The notes under the pieces: model-generated
The model's database searches: none
What the model was told of the DNA's origin: nothing
The model's input: only the letters and a program-made list of their open reading frames with translations
Made by a program: the position numbers and the translations under genes
Shown: positions 54,005 to 63,121 of the stretch, one piece after another
How the letters are laid out: the number at the start of each line of letters is the position of its first letter
Numbering within the stretch: the first letter of the stretch is position 1
Assembly (NCBI RefSeq): GCF_016735595.1
Contig: NZ_JAERRB010000011.1
Coordinates: 62,001-126,000, forward strand
Origin: Chryseolinea lacunae
GTDB lineage: Bacteria > Bacteroidota > Bacteroidia > Cytophagales > Cyclobacteriaceae
Direction: 5' to 3'
DNA: 64,000 nt

Positions 54005-56011
54005 ATGAAGTTTGACAACACAACACTTTCCGACTTTGACACCGCGCTTGGTCTGGAATGGATCGAAGCAAATGGACTGGGTGGCTATGCTGCAGGCACC
54101 GTGTCGGGCGCCAACGCACGTCGCTATCACGGACTGCTGGTGGCGGCACAGCAACCACCGGTGGGTCGCATGGTGGCACTCTCCAAGCTTGACGAAACAT
54201 TGGTGTTGACGGAAGGAGAGGACACAACGCGCATCGAACTGGGTACCAACCAATATCCCGGTGTCGTGCATCCGCAGGGATATACGCACCTGAAATCTTT
54301 TGAGCGCGAGTTTTTTCCGGTGTTCACCTACGAAGCAGGAGGCATCGAATTGCGCAAGACCATTGCCGCTGTGCATGGCGAAAGCACCACGCTGGTTATT
54401 TATGAAGTGCTGCGCGCCCCCGCGCCATTCACATTGGAACTGCTGCCGTTGAGTTCGTGTCGCGACTTTCACAGCCTGTCGCACGCCAACGACTACATTG
54501 GCCGACAATATCTTTTTGAAGACGGCATCTTCCGCACGCTAAACTACCAGGGCTGTCCTGAAATTTTTATCGCCGTGCCCGGCGCCACATTCACCGAACA
54601 ACAGGGCTGGTATTATAATTTTGAATATGCCGTGGAGCAACAACGCGGCCTCGACTTTCAGGAAGACCTCTATACGCTGGGCAAATTTTCGGTGACGCTG
54701 AAATACGGCGACGTGCTTGGTGTTATTGTCTCTACCGACGATCCGGAAGGAAAGAATGCGTTGAAGTTGTTGGCAAACGAACGGAAGCGTCGCGAAAAGC
54801 TCACCGAGAAATTTTCGACACATGCAAGCCTGCAACAACTTGCGCTTGCCGCCGACCAGTTCATTGTGAAGCGCGGTGCATTGAGCACCATCCTGGCAGG
54901 CTACCACTGGTTTGCCGACTGGGGCCGCGACACCATGATTGCCCTGCCGGGCCTGTGCCTCACCACAGAACGTTTTGGCGAAGCAAAAAAGATCCTGCTT
55001 CAATTTGCCGGAAGCGTGAGCGAAGGCATGTTGCCCAACCGCTTCTCCGACTATGGCGAAGCACCCGAATACAACACCATCGATGCCACGCTGTGGTATT
55101 TTCAGGCGGTGTATCACTATTATCAAAACACCGAAGACAAATCGTTTCTGAAAGCGGTGATGCCCGTGTTGCGCGACATCATGCAATGGCACGAAAAAGG
55201 AACGCGCTATAACATAAAAGTCGATCCCGAAGATGGCCTCCTCGGTGGTGGCCAGGAAGGCGTGCAACTCACGTGGATGGATGTGAAGGTGGGCGACTGG
55301 GTGGTGACTCCCCGCAGAGGCAAGCCCGTTGAAATCAATGCCCTGTGGTATAACGCCCTTTGCATCATGAATTTTCTCTGTGCCGAATCCGACAAAGACG
55401 AAGAAGCCAAAGCCTACGAACTGAAAGCAGCCCGGGTGAAAACAAGTTTTAATGCCGTGTTCTGGAACAAAGAACAAAACGTGCTGTATGACTACGTGAA
55501 CGACTCGGAAAAAAATGCCGAGCTGCGTCCCAATCAACTCTATGCCATCAGCCTTCCTTTTCCCCTGCTCACCAAAGAGCGCGCAAAGAAAGTGTTGAGC
55601 GCGGTGACCAAACACTTGCTCACACCCCGGGGACTGCGCAGCCTGTCGCCACAAGACCGTGAGTATTGTCCAGCCTATGGCGGCGATGTGCGCAGTCGCG
55701 ACGGTGCCTATCATCAGGGCACAGTGTGGAGCTATTTGCTGGGACCTTATGTTGACGCCGTGATGGTGGTGAAAGAAGAAAAGGGATGGGCGGAAGCATC
55801 GCAGTTGGTGCAAAAATTCCTTGCGCATTTAAACGAGGGATGTGTAGGCACCGTGTCGGAAATATTCGACGCCGAAGCGCCCTACGCCCCGCGCGGTTGT
55901 GTGGCGCAGGCCTGGGGTGTGGGAGAAATATTGCGCGTTATTAAACAATACGGATTGCTGGAAGCGGCGCCGCGCGAAGTCACACAGGCCAAGTCTACAA
56001 CGGCCGTGTGA
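54005..56011 (+). CDS. GH133 amylo-alpha-1,6-glucosidase (glycogen debranching enzyme family), cytosolic
   Basis: 668 residues. The N-terminal domain shows GGYAAGTVSGANARRYHGLL, and the (alpha/alpha)6 catalytic barrel has GYHWFADWGRDTMIALPGL, NRFSDYGEAPEYNTIDATLW and GAYHQGTVWSYLLGPY, the debranching-enzyme GDE_C signatures. It hydrolyses alpha-1,6 branches of glycogen-like glucans or related alpha-linked oligomers. No signal peptide is present. It follows the GH63-like gene by 32 bp, so both act in the cytosol on alpha-glucans. Confidence 0.94.
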   Translation: MKFDNTTLSDFDTALGLEWIEANGLGGYAAGTVSGANARRYHGLLVAAQQPPVGRMVALSKLDETLVLTEGEDTTRIELGTNQYPGVVHPQGYTHLKSFEREFFPVFTYEAGGIELRKTIAAVHGESTTLVIYEVLRAPAPFTLELLPLSSCRDFHSLSHANDYIGRQYLFEDGIFRTLNYQGCPEIFIAVPGATFTEQQGWYYNFEYAVEQQRGLDFQEDLYTLGKFSVTLKYGDVLGVIVSTDDPEGKNALKLLANERKRREKLTEKFSTHASLQQLALAADQFIVKRGALSTILAGYHWFADWGRDTMIALPGLCLTTERFGEAKKILLQFAGSVSEGMLPNRFSDYGEAPEYNTIDATLWYFQAVYHYYQNTEDKSFLKAVMPVLRDIMQWHEKGTRYNIKVDPEDGLLGGGQEGVQLTWMDVKVGDWVVTPRRGKPVEINALWYNALCIMNFLCAESDKDEEAKAYELKAARVKTSFNAVFWNKEQNVLYDYVNDSEKNAELRPNQLYAISLPFPLLTKERAKKVLSAVTKHLLTPRGLRSLSPQDREYCPAYGGDVRSRDGAYHQGTVWSYLLGPYVDAVMVVKEEKGWAEASQLVQKFLAHLNEGCVGTVSEIFDAEAPYAPRGCVAQAWGVGEILRVIKQYGLLEAAPREVTQAKSTTAV

Positions 56012-56168
56012 TACGGAGAAAAAACGCATGGGGTTGAAGGAGGTAGTTTTGTTTCCGCTCATCACATAGCAACAACTCCGGCAAAGTTTTTTACGTACGG
56101 ATGCTGTCAATACTTTGGAGGGGACGCCAAATCGTACCCCGCCATGGGGTACATAAAACCAACTGCCT

Positions 56169-58604
56169 ATGCTTAAGAATTTTTTCAAGACAGCCTTTCG
56201 CAACATCCTCAAGTACAAAGCCTACGCGTTCATCAACTTTGTGGGCCTCACCTGTGGACTTGCGCTTGCCCTGCTCATCATCACCTACGTGCGAAGCGAA
56301 CTTTCCTACGACCGCTTCCACGAGAAGGCAGATCGCCTCTATCGCATGCGCTACACAGCGCCCAACGGCCTGGAGATTGCCAGCTCGCCGCCACCCATCG
56401 CTCCCGTATTGAAAGATTATTTTCCGGAAGTAGAAGAAGCCGCGCGCGTCTACCTGCGCAACGTCAGCATCACGCGTCCCAACAACGCCGAAGCCTTCGA
56501 AGAGTCGGGGGTGTTGTTTGCCGACTCGGCCCTGGCCAAAATGTTTACGTTCGAGTTTGTGAAGGGCAATCCTAAACGCGCCTTGTGCGACAAGTTCACG
56601 GTGCTCATCAATGAAGAGATGGCCAAAAAATATTTCGGCGATGCCAATCCCATCGGCGAATCGCTCATCTTCTCGGGCCGTCAAAGTTTCAAGGTGGTGG
56701 GTGTGGTGAAAGACTTCCCCGAAAACTCGCACATCCGCTTCAACATGCTGGTGCCCTACGACAACATGTTCGACCTGGAGACACCTCAAACGGCCGAAGT
56801 GCTGCGTAAAAATCTCGACATCAATTTCATCATCTCGCACTCCTACACCTATGTGCTGCTGAAGCCGGGGACCACGTCGGCCCACATCAACAGCAGCATG
56901 GGCGACTTCCTGAAAAAATATGCACAGCCGCGTTTCCTGGTGGGGCAGGTGTTTCAGCTCATGCCCCTGCTCGACATCCATTTGAAAAGCACGTTGCTGG
57001 CCGAGCCGTCGTCGACCAACAGCATGGCCAACATCTACATCTTTGTGGGGGTGGGCATTCTCACGCTCATCATCGCCTGTATAAACTACATCAACCTCAG
57101 CACGGCCCAGTCGTTTTCGCGCATCAAGGAAATCGGCATACGTAAAATATTGGGTTCCATGAAATTTCAGCTCATCGTGCAGTTTCTGGCCGAGAGTTTT
57201 TTGTTCTCGCTGTTGTCGATGGCTTTTGCCTATGCGGTGTTTCATCTCACGCTGCCGCTGTTGAACCTGCTCACGGGCAAGCATCTTGTTTTTGCCGAAG
57301 CGGTAGATGTGAAATTGATTGTGGCTTCGGTGCTGCTGTTGCTGTTCATCACCGCCATGGCGGGAGGATACCCGGCCTATTTTGTGACGCAGTTCGAATC
57401 GGTCAATGCACTGAAGGGCCACGGCAAACTGGATCATGGCAGCCAATTCTTTCGAAAGGCGTTGGTTGTTTTTCAGCTGGCCATTGCCTGCATGCTGCTG
57501 TCGGCCTCGTTGCTTATTGTGAAACAGCTTCGTTACCTCGAAGACCGCCCGCTTGGGTTTCTGCACGACCAGGTCATCAACATTCCACTGACCAGCCAAA
57601 ACCTGAACGGCATCTTTAGTCAGCGCGACAGCGCCTTCAGCTCGCGCCTAGAAACCTTTCGCCACACGGCCGAGGGATTGGCGGGTGTTAAATTAACAAC
57701 GCTGTCGTCGGGCGCGCCGGGACTTGGTGTCATTTTTCACGGCATCACTCCCGAAGGCTTCACCCCCGAAGACAACATGTTCATCGCCAACATGTCGGTT
57801 GACTACGACTTTCTGAAATCGTATGACATGGAGTTGGTGGCGGGCCGGGGCTTCAGCCGCGAACACGGCACCGATGCCGAAGAGGGATATGTGGTGAACG
57901 AAACCGCCGTGCGCGAATTTAAATGGGAAACCCCTCAGAACGCATTGGGCAAAACCGTGAACAAGGAAGGCAAGAAGGGCAAGGTGATTGGCGTGGTAAA
58001 AGATTTTAACTTCGCGTCGTTGTCAACACCCATGTCGGCACTCGTGCTCGATCTTGATGCCGACCAGTTCACCACCCTCAGCATCACGTTCCAAAATGCC
58101 AACGGACAAGACATCATCAACAAGCTGGAGGCTGACTGGAACAAACTGTTTCCCGAGAAGGCGTTTGAATACGGTTTCCTCGACGATGCCCTGAATGGAC
58201 AATACAACAACTACCGCGACTTCGGCACCATCATCCAGGCCTTCACCGGCATCGCCATTCTCATATCCTGTCTCGGGGTGTATGGCCTTGTGCTCTTCAC
58301 CGTGCAACGCAAGGTGAAAGAGATTGGCGTGCGCAAAGTGCTGGGCGCAAATGTGAAGAGCATCCTGATGCTGATCTATCGCGACTTTGCCGTGTTGATT
58401 GTGCTGGGCTTTGTTATCGCCGTGCCCGTATCCTACTACCTCATGAACCAATGGCTCACCAACTTCGTATACCACACCGACATCACGGCCACATCGTATG
58501 TGATCAGCCTGGTGATGGTGTTGGTCATCGTGACATTGACCGTGAGTTATCAGGCGGTGCGCGCCGCGCTTGCCAACCCGGTGACGTCGCTGCGAAGCGA
58601 GTAA
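56169..58604 (+). CDS. ABC transporter permease, FtsX/MacB family
   Basis: 811 residues. It has two MacB_PCD-FtsX units. The N-terminal LKNFFKTAFRNILKYKAYAF and helix are typical of Bacteroidota permeases of this class. Eight membrane helices are expected, including MANIYIFVGVGILTLIIAC, a cluster at 340-410, VVFQLAIACMLLSASLLIV and three near the C-terminus. The motifs RIKEIGIRKILG and KVKEIGVRKVLG mark the two FtsX domains. Such proteins move substrates or transmit force with an ABC ATPase; none is adjacent, so it is an orphan permease. Confidence 0.93.
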   Translation: MLKNFFKTAFRNILKYKAYAFINFVGLTCGLALALLIITYVRSELSYDRFHEKADRLYRMRYTAPNGLEIASSPPPIAPVLKDYFPEVEEAARVYLRNVSITRPNNAEAFEESGVLFADSALAKMFTFEFVKGNPKRALCDKFTVLINEEMAKKYFGDANPIGESLIFSGRQSFKVVGVVKDFPENSHIRFNMLVPYDNMFDLETPQTAEVLRKNLDINFIISHSYTYVLLKPGTTSAHINSSMGDFLKKYAQPRFLVGQVFQLMPLLDIHLKSTLLAEPSSTNSMANIYIFVGVGILTLIIACINYINLSTAQSFSRIKEIGIRKILGSMKFQLIVQFLAESFLFSLLSMAFAYAVFHLTLPLLNLLTGKHLVFAEAVDVKLIVASVLLLLFITAMAGGYPAYFVTQFESVNALKGHGKLDHGSQFFRKALVVFQLAIACMLLSASLLIVKQLRYLEDRPLGFLHDQVINIPLTSQNLNGIFSQRDSAFSSRLETFRHTAEGLAGVKLTTLSSGAPGLGVIFHGITPEGFTPEDNMFIANMSVDYDFLKSYDMELVAGRGFSREHGTDAEEGYVVNETAVREFKWETPQNALGKTVNKEGKKGKVIGVVKDFNFASLSTPMSALVLDLDADQFTTLSITFQNANGQDIINKLEADWNKLFPEKAFEYGFLDDALNGQYNNYRDFGTIIQAFTGIAILISCLGVYGLVLFTVQRKVKEIGVRKVLGANVKSILMLIYRDFAVLIVLGFVIAVPVSYYLMNQWLTNFVYHTDITATSYVISLVMVLVIVTLTVSYQAVRAALANPVTSLRSE

Positions 58605-58624
58605 TTGAAAGTGCACAAACCAAA

Positions 58625-58659
58625 AGGCCATGTCTTCTTCAAGACATGGCCTTTTTTTT
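58625..58659 (+). terminator. terminator of the permease gene
   Basis: AGGCCATGTCTT and AAGACATGGCCT form a 12-bp stem with a 4-base loop, then eight T. It lies between convergent genes and could also serve the minus strand. Confidence 0.9.
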
Positions 58660-58686
58660 ATCAGGCGTGTGTAGCGTAAAAAGCGC

Positions 58687-59376
58687 TCAGGCTCCGCCAT
58701 AGATCTTCACCACATTCTCGCGCCACGGCCCGGTGGCATCCGAGCAAAGATGGGCGAGTGCGTCGGCGATGGCTTCGGGTTTCACCCACGTGTCGAACTT
58801 GGCGTTGGGCATGGCTTCACGATTCACGGGAGTGTCTATCGTGCTGGGCACAACCACGGAGGCCGTTACGTTGGAGCCGCTGCCGGCCGCATTCAGAAAC
58901 TCCGCCAGTTTGAACACCAGCGATTTCGACAAGGCATAGCCCAGCGACTTCTTGCCATCAGACGCTTTCAGGGCGGTGCGTGCACCAATAAAAATGATGC
59001 GGCCTCCCGTAGACTGCAACAGCATTTGCTGAAACACAGGACGCGAAACATAATAGGCCGTTTCAAAATTCAACGCCATCATTTTTTTCAACACGGCTCC
59101 GTCGGTTTCGGCAATACCACCAAAGGTGTAGCCGCCCACCAGCAGCAAGGCCGCGTCGATGGCGCCGTGCTGTTCAATGATGGTGGCGATCACACCCGAC
59201 ACAGACTTCTCGTCGGTCAGGTCGGCTTCATACGTTTGGATGTCGCCCGACACCTCGAAGCCCAACGTCTTGCCTGGCGTGACGGTGGCGAGCACCTTGT
59301 AGCCTTCTTTCAAAAACTTTTCGACCGAGGCTTTCCCCAAATTACCGGATGCACCGGTGATCAATACTTTCTTCAT
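58687..59376 (-). CDS. SDR family oxidoreductase
   Basis: 229 residues. The cofactor motif TGASGNLGKA (about 7-16), LLLVGGYTFGG in the NNAG position, IFIGARTA and GYALSKS with the catalytic Tyr/Lys are present. The short length and modified NNAG resemble the quinonoid-dihydropteridine-reductase-like SDR branch. It is probably a cytosolic NAD(P)H-dependent reductase. It is monocistronic. Confidence 0.9.
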   Translation of the reverse strand: MKKVLITGASGNLGKASVEKFLKEGYKVLATVTPGKTLGFEVSGDIQTYEADLTDEKSVSGVIATIIEQHGAIDAALLLVGGYTFGGIAETDGAVLKKMMALNFETAYYVSRPVFQQMLLQSTGGRIIFIGARTALKASDGKKSLGYALSKSLVFKLAEFLNAAGSGSNVTASVVVPSTIDTPVNREAMPNAKFDTWVKPEAIADALAHLCSDATGPWRENVVKIYGGA

Positions 59377-59491
59377 AGCCCTAAGGTAACATCATCGCCT
59401 ATGAAGACAAGCGCCTGCCTGCTCGCAGCGCGAAATTTTTTCGGAAGAAGGAGTGGAATCTGTTGTGCGCCGTTGACGCGAACCATGCCGG

Positions 59492-59707
59492 CTATGCCGT
59501 CTGGTCATCATTCATCTCGTTTCGATTGGTCACATATTTCGCCAGCAACACAGGCCACAGCACAACGCAAGCCGGCAAGATGATGAGCATGAACGTCCAC
59601 CGTGTTTCGCTCGATGCCTCGTGGAGCGCGGTGATGAAACGTGACAAAAAGATTAAGCTGAACGTGACGCCGCACAGCACATACAAAATCAGAAAGAGTA
59701 GGAACAT
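59492..59707 (-). CDS. small membrane protein, two helices
   Basis: 71 residues. Two hydrophobic helices (FLLFLILYVLCGVTFSLIFL and FMLIILPACVVLWPVLLA) flank a short polar loop; the end is charged (KYVTNRNEMNDDQ). The start ATG at 59707 fits. No family is recognised, but the composition and clean topology suggest a real protein. Confidence 0.6.
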   Translation of the reverse strand: MFLLFLILYVLCGVTFSLIFLSRFITALHEASSETRWTFMLIILPACVVLWPVLLAKYVTNRNEMNDDQTA

Positions 59708-60013
59708 AGCATTTGAATTTTAGGTGAAACGAAAACAAACGCGAAAAGAAGCCTGATAATCGCAAGCGTATCGAAGATACAATGCTTTGCTGTTTTTATA
59801 CAAATCCGTACACCCGATAGCCTGGTCGCCTAATGTTCGCAAATGGGGGAGATACATCACCAACGATCAGATTGTTGTCATGATGATAATAGTTTAGCCA
59901 CATACCGTTTTGGGGTTTCATCCGATTGAATAGAAAGAAAAAGCACCTTTCCTGTAAGGTGGTCGCGCGCTATTTAACGTCAGGAGAGTAACTGACTAAA
60001 ACACTTAAAGCCT
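59708..60013. other. upstream region of the second susC
   Basis: This 306-bp AT-rich stretch has no gene. A small hairpin CACCTT-TCCTGT-AAGGTG lies in the probable leader at about 59946-59963. It should contain the promoter for the second SusCD locus; several partial TTTG boxes exist, but none pairs convincingly. Confidence 0.4.
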
Positions 60014-63000
60014 ATGAAATTTTTATTACGGTATGGAACGCTCTCGCTCATCGGGGTTATGCTCTGCATGAGTCCGGTGGGTGTTTATGCAAATGCGAGC
60101 GGCGCAATGGCGATGCTCCAGGCCACCACGGTCACGGGAACGGTCTCGGACGACTCCGGTGTGGGAATGCCTGGTGTGAACGTGATTGTGAAAGGAACAA
60201 GCAACGGCACCACCACCGATGCAGACGGAAAGTATTCGATCGCTGTTGCAGGCGATGCTTCGGCCACGTTGGTTTTCACCTTTATTGGTTATCTGGCACA
60301 GGAACAACCCCTCAACGGTAGAAGCACGGTGAACGTGACGCTAGCCGCCGACATCCAGCAACTGACGGAAGTTGTGGTGGTGGGTTATGGAACACAGCGC
60401 AAAAAGGATATCACCGGTTCGGTGGCATCGGTATCGACCAAGGAAGTGACGGAGCTTCCCGTAACCAACGCACAACAAGCCTTGCAAGGACGCATCGCCG
60501 GTGTTGACGTGGTGTCGACCGGAACAACCCCCGGTTCGGGTGTGAGCGTGCGCATTCGCGGACGTCGCTCCTTCAACGCGGGCAACGACCCGCTCTATGT
60601 ATTGGACGGTATTCCCCTGGCCGGCGGCATCGGCGACATCAATCCGCAAGACATCCAGTCGATGGATGTGTTGAAAGATGCATCGGCCACTGCCATCTAC
60701 GGATCGCGCGGTGCCAACGGCGTGGTGCTCATCACCACGAAACGTGGCTCTACTGATGGAAAAACGAAAGTGACCTACGATGGCTACTACGGCGTGTCGA
60801 GCAGTCTCGGCAACATCGACATGATGGACGGCGCACAGTTTGCTGAATACAAACGCGAATCGCGCCGCGCCACCGGCACCTATGACGACAACGACAAAGT
60901 GGCCGCCGACAAGAAATTGTTTGAGCCCACAGAACTTGAAGGCATTCAGTCGGGTCGCACTACCGACTATCAGGATCTGATCATCCGCAACGGCCACCAG
61001 CAAAATCACCAGATCGGTATTTTGGGTGGTAACGAGAACACACAATTTGCCGTATCGGCCAACTATTTCAACGACGTGGGCATTGTGCCAAACCAGGACT
61101 TTACACGCGCAACCTTCCGCATCAACCTTGACCATAAATTCGGCAAGCGTTTCAAGATCGGAACATCAACGCTCACCTCGTATAACAAACAAAACGGCGA
61201 CGGCTTCAATCCCATCCCGGAAGCGTTGCTGAACAACCCGCTGGGCAATCCTTACAATGCCGACGGTTCCTTGAATTTTCTTCCCACCACCGACGGTCTT
61301 CGTTCGAACCCGTTGAATGAAATTGTTCCCGGCGCCATTGTGCGCGAAGACAAGCGCATGCGCGTGTTCACCTCCTTCTATGCAGAAGCAAAAATCATTG
61401 AAGGCCTCACGTATCGCATCAACTTCGGCCCCGACTTTCAGAACAGAAGAAAAGGAGAATTCACCGGAAGCCTCACCAACGCGCGCCGCAAGGGCGATCC
61501 CACAGCACGTGGCGACAACTGGAGCACGGTAGCCTACACACTGGAGAACGTGGTGAACTATGCAAAGACCATTGGGTCCAGCAACTTCAACGTGACGGGC
61601 CTCTATAGCTTGCAGCGCCAGACCGACGAATATTATACCACACAGGTTCGTGGCGTGCCCGCAGAATACATGCAGTTTGAAAACCTGGGTGCTGCGCCGA
61701 TCATCGAAGGTGTGGGCAGCATTTATGTTGACTGGGCCATTCAGTCGTATATGGGTCGCGTGAACTATTCTTTTAAAGATAAATACCTGCTAACGATTAC
61801 GGGACGGGCCGACGGTTCGTCGCGCTTTGCCGATGGTCGTAAATACGGGTTCTTCCCGTCGGCTGCAGTGGGTTGGAATATCATTGAAGAAGACTTCATG
61901 AAAGGCATTCCTGTGTTCACCAACCTGAAGCTGCGCGCCAGCTATGGCAAAACCGGCAACACAGGCATTGATCCCTACAGAACGCTGGGCGACCTGGAAA
62001 GAACCAGGTATGCTTTTGGAAACTCGGGGGCTTACGGCTACCGTCCGCGCAACCTGAAAAACCCCGATCTGAAATGGGAAACCACCGTGTCGGCCAACAT
62101 CGGTCTGGACTTCGGGTTGTTTAATGGCCGTGTGCAGGGTTCGTTAGACTTCTATGTGCAGAACACCTCCGACTTGCTGATGGAACAACAGTTGCCGGCA
62201 AACTCCGGAACATCAAACCTCTTCCTGTCGAACGTGGGCAAGACCCGCAACAAGGGCATCGAACTTTCGATCGGAACGGTGAACATCGACAACGGTAACT
62301 TCAAGTGGACAACCGACTTCAACATCTATGCAAACCGCGAAGCCATCGTGAACCTGTATGGTGGCACGAAGGATGACATCGGCAACGGCTGGTTTATCGG
62401 CCAGCCCATGACGGTGTTCTTCGACTATCAGAAAGTAGGCATCTGGCAAACCGCAGAGTTGGATCAGGCCACGCAATACCAACGCAAGCCCGGTGAAATT
62501 AAAGTAGCCGACCTTGCGGGTCGCGATGCAAACGGCAACCTGGTGGCTGGTGCCGACGGCAAGATCAACGCCGACGACCGCACCATTCTCGGTTCTGATG
62601 TTCCCGACTGGACCGGTGGCATGACAAACCGTTTCTCGTATAAAGGATTCGATTTTTCGTTCTTCATCTACACCCGCCAGGGCGGCATGATCCGCAGCTT
62701 GTTCCACAGCAACTACAACAACCTGTTTGGTCGCTACAACAACCTGGACGTGAACTACTGGACGCCCAACAATCCTTCGAACGACTATCCACGCCCCAAC
62801 CAAAACCAGGAGTTCCCGGTATATGGCTCGTCGCTGACCTATTTCGACGGATCGTTTGTGAAGATTCGTAATATCACGTTTGGCTACACGCTGCCCAAGG
62901 GCATCTCCGAACGCCTGCACCTTGAGTCGGTGCGCATCTATGCCAGCGCGCAGAACCCGTTCATCTTTGCTTCGTATCGTTCGAAATACAAAGGCATCGA

Positions 63001-63109
63001 TCCTGAATTTGCACGCACACCTTCGGCCGGCCGCGAACGCACCGCCGAGTTGGACGCTTCAACGCCTGCCAGCAAACTCATCTTGTTCGGTATCAACCTG
63101 AAACTCTAA
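60014..63109 (+). CDS. SusC/RagA family TonB-linked outer membrane protein (second locus)
   Basis: 1031 residues. The signal peptide runs to about residue 26 (VGVYANA). A CarboxypepD_reg-like domain follows (VTGTVSDDSGVGMPGVNVIV), then a plug from TEVVVVGYGTQRKKDITGSV and the signature YGSRGANGVVLITTKRG; the long barrel ends LILFGINLKL. It imports glycan oligomers with the SusD encoded 12 bp downstream. The two SusC proteins of the window differ clearly, so they should take up different substrates. Confidence 0.97.
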   Translation: MKFLLRYGTLSLIGVMLCMSPVGVYANASGAMAMLQATTVTGTVSDDSGVGMPGVNVIVKGTSNGTTTDADGKYSIAVAGDASATLVFTFIGYLAQEQPLNGRSTVNVTLAADIQQLTEVVVVGYGTQRKKDITGSVASVSTKEVTELPVTNAQQALQGRIAGVDVVSTGTTPGSGVSVRIRGRRSFNAGNDPLYVLDGIPLAGGIGDINPQDIQSMDVLKDASATAIYGSRGANGVVLITTKRGSTDGKTKVTYDGYYGVSSSLGNIDMMDGAQFAEYKRESRRATGTYDDNDKVAADKKLFEPTELEGIQSGRTTDYQDLIIRNGHQQNHQIGILGGNENTQFAVSANYFNDVGIVPNQDFTRATFRINLDHKFGKRFKIGTSTLTSYNKQNGDGFNPIPEALLNNPLGNPYNADGSLNFLPTTDGLRSNPLNEIVPGAIVREDKRMRVFTSFYAEAKIIEGLTYRINFGPDFQNRRKGEFTGSLTNARRKGDPTARGDNWSTVAYTLENVVNYAKTIGSSNFNVTGLYSLQRQTDEYYTTQVRGVPAEYMQFENLGAAPIIEGVGSIYVDWAIQSYMGRVNYSFKDKYLLTITGRADGSSRFADGRKYGFFPSAAVGWNIIEEDFMKGIPVFTNLKLRASYGKTGNTGIDPYRTLGDLERTRYAFGNSGAYGYRPRNLKNPDLKWETTVSANIGLDFGLFNGRVQGSLDFYVQNTSDLLMEQQLPANSGTSNLFLSNVGKTRNKGIELSIGTVNIDNGNFKWTTDFNIYANREAIVNLYGGTKDDIGNGWFIGQPMTVFFDYQKVGIWQTAELDQATQYQRKPGEIKVADLAGRDANGNLVAGADGKINADDRTILGSDVPDWTGGMTNRFSYKGFDFSFFIYTRQGGMIRSLFHSNYNNLFGRYNNLDVNYWTPNNPSNDYPRPNQNQEFPVYGSSLTYFDGSFVKIRNITFGYTLPKGISERLHLESVRIYASAQNPFIFASYRSKYKGIDPEFARTPSAGRERTAELDASTPASKLILFGINLKL

Positions 63110-63121
63110 TCTACCAGGACC

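Noticed and set aside
54539-55828. 429-residue antisense frame opposite the GH133 gene
   Set aside because: It has the same shadow pattern: Phe/His-rich, with no motif, opposite well-conserved debranching-enzyme blocks.
56091-57599. 502-residue antisense frame opposite the FtsX/MacB permease
   Set aside because: It has Gln/His/Arg-rich shadow composition and no signal peptide or domain, and the opposite strand is a clear permease.
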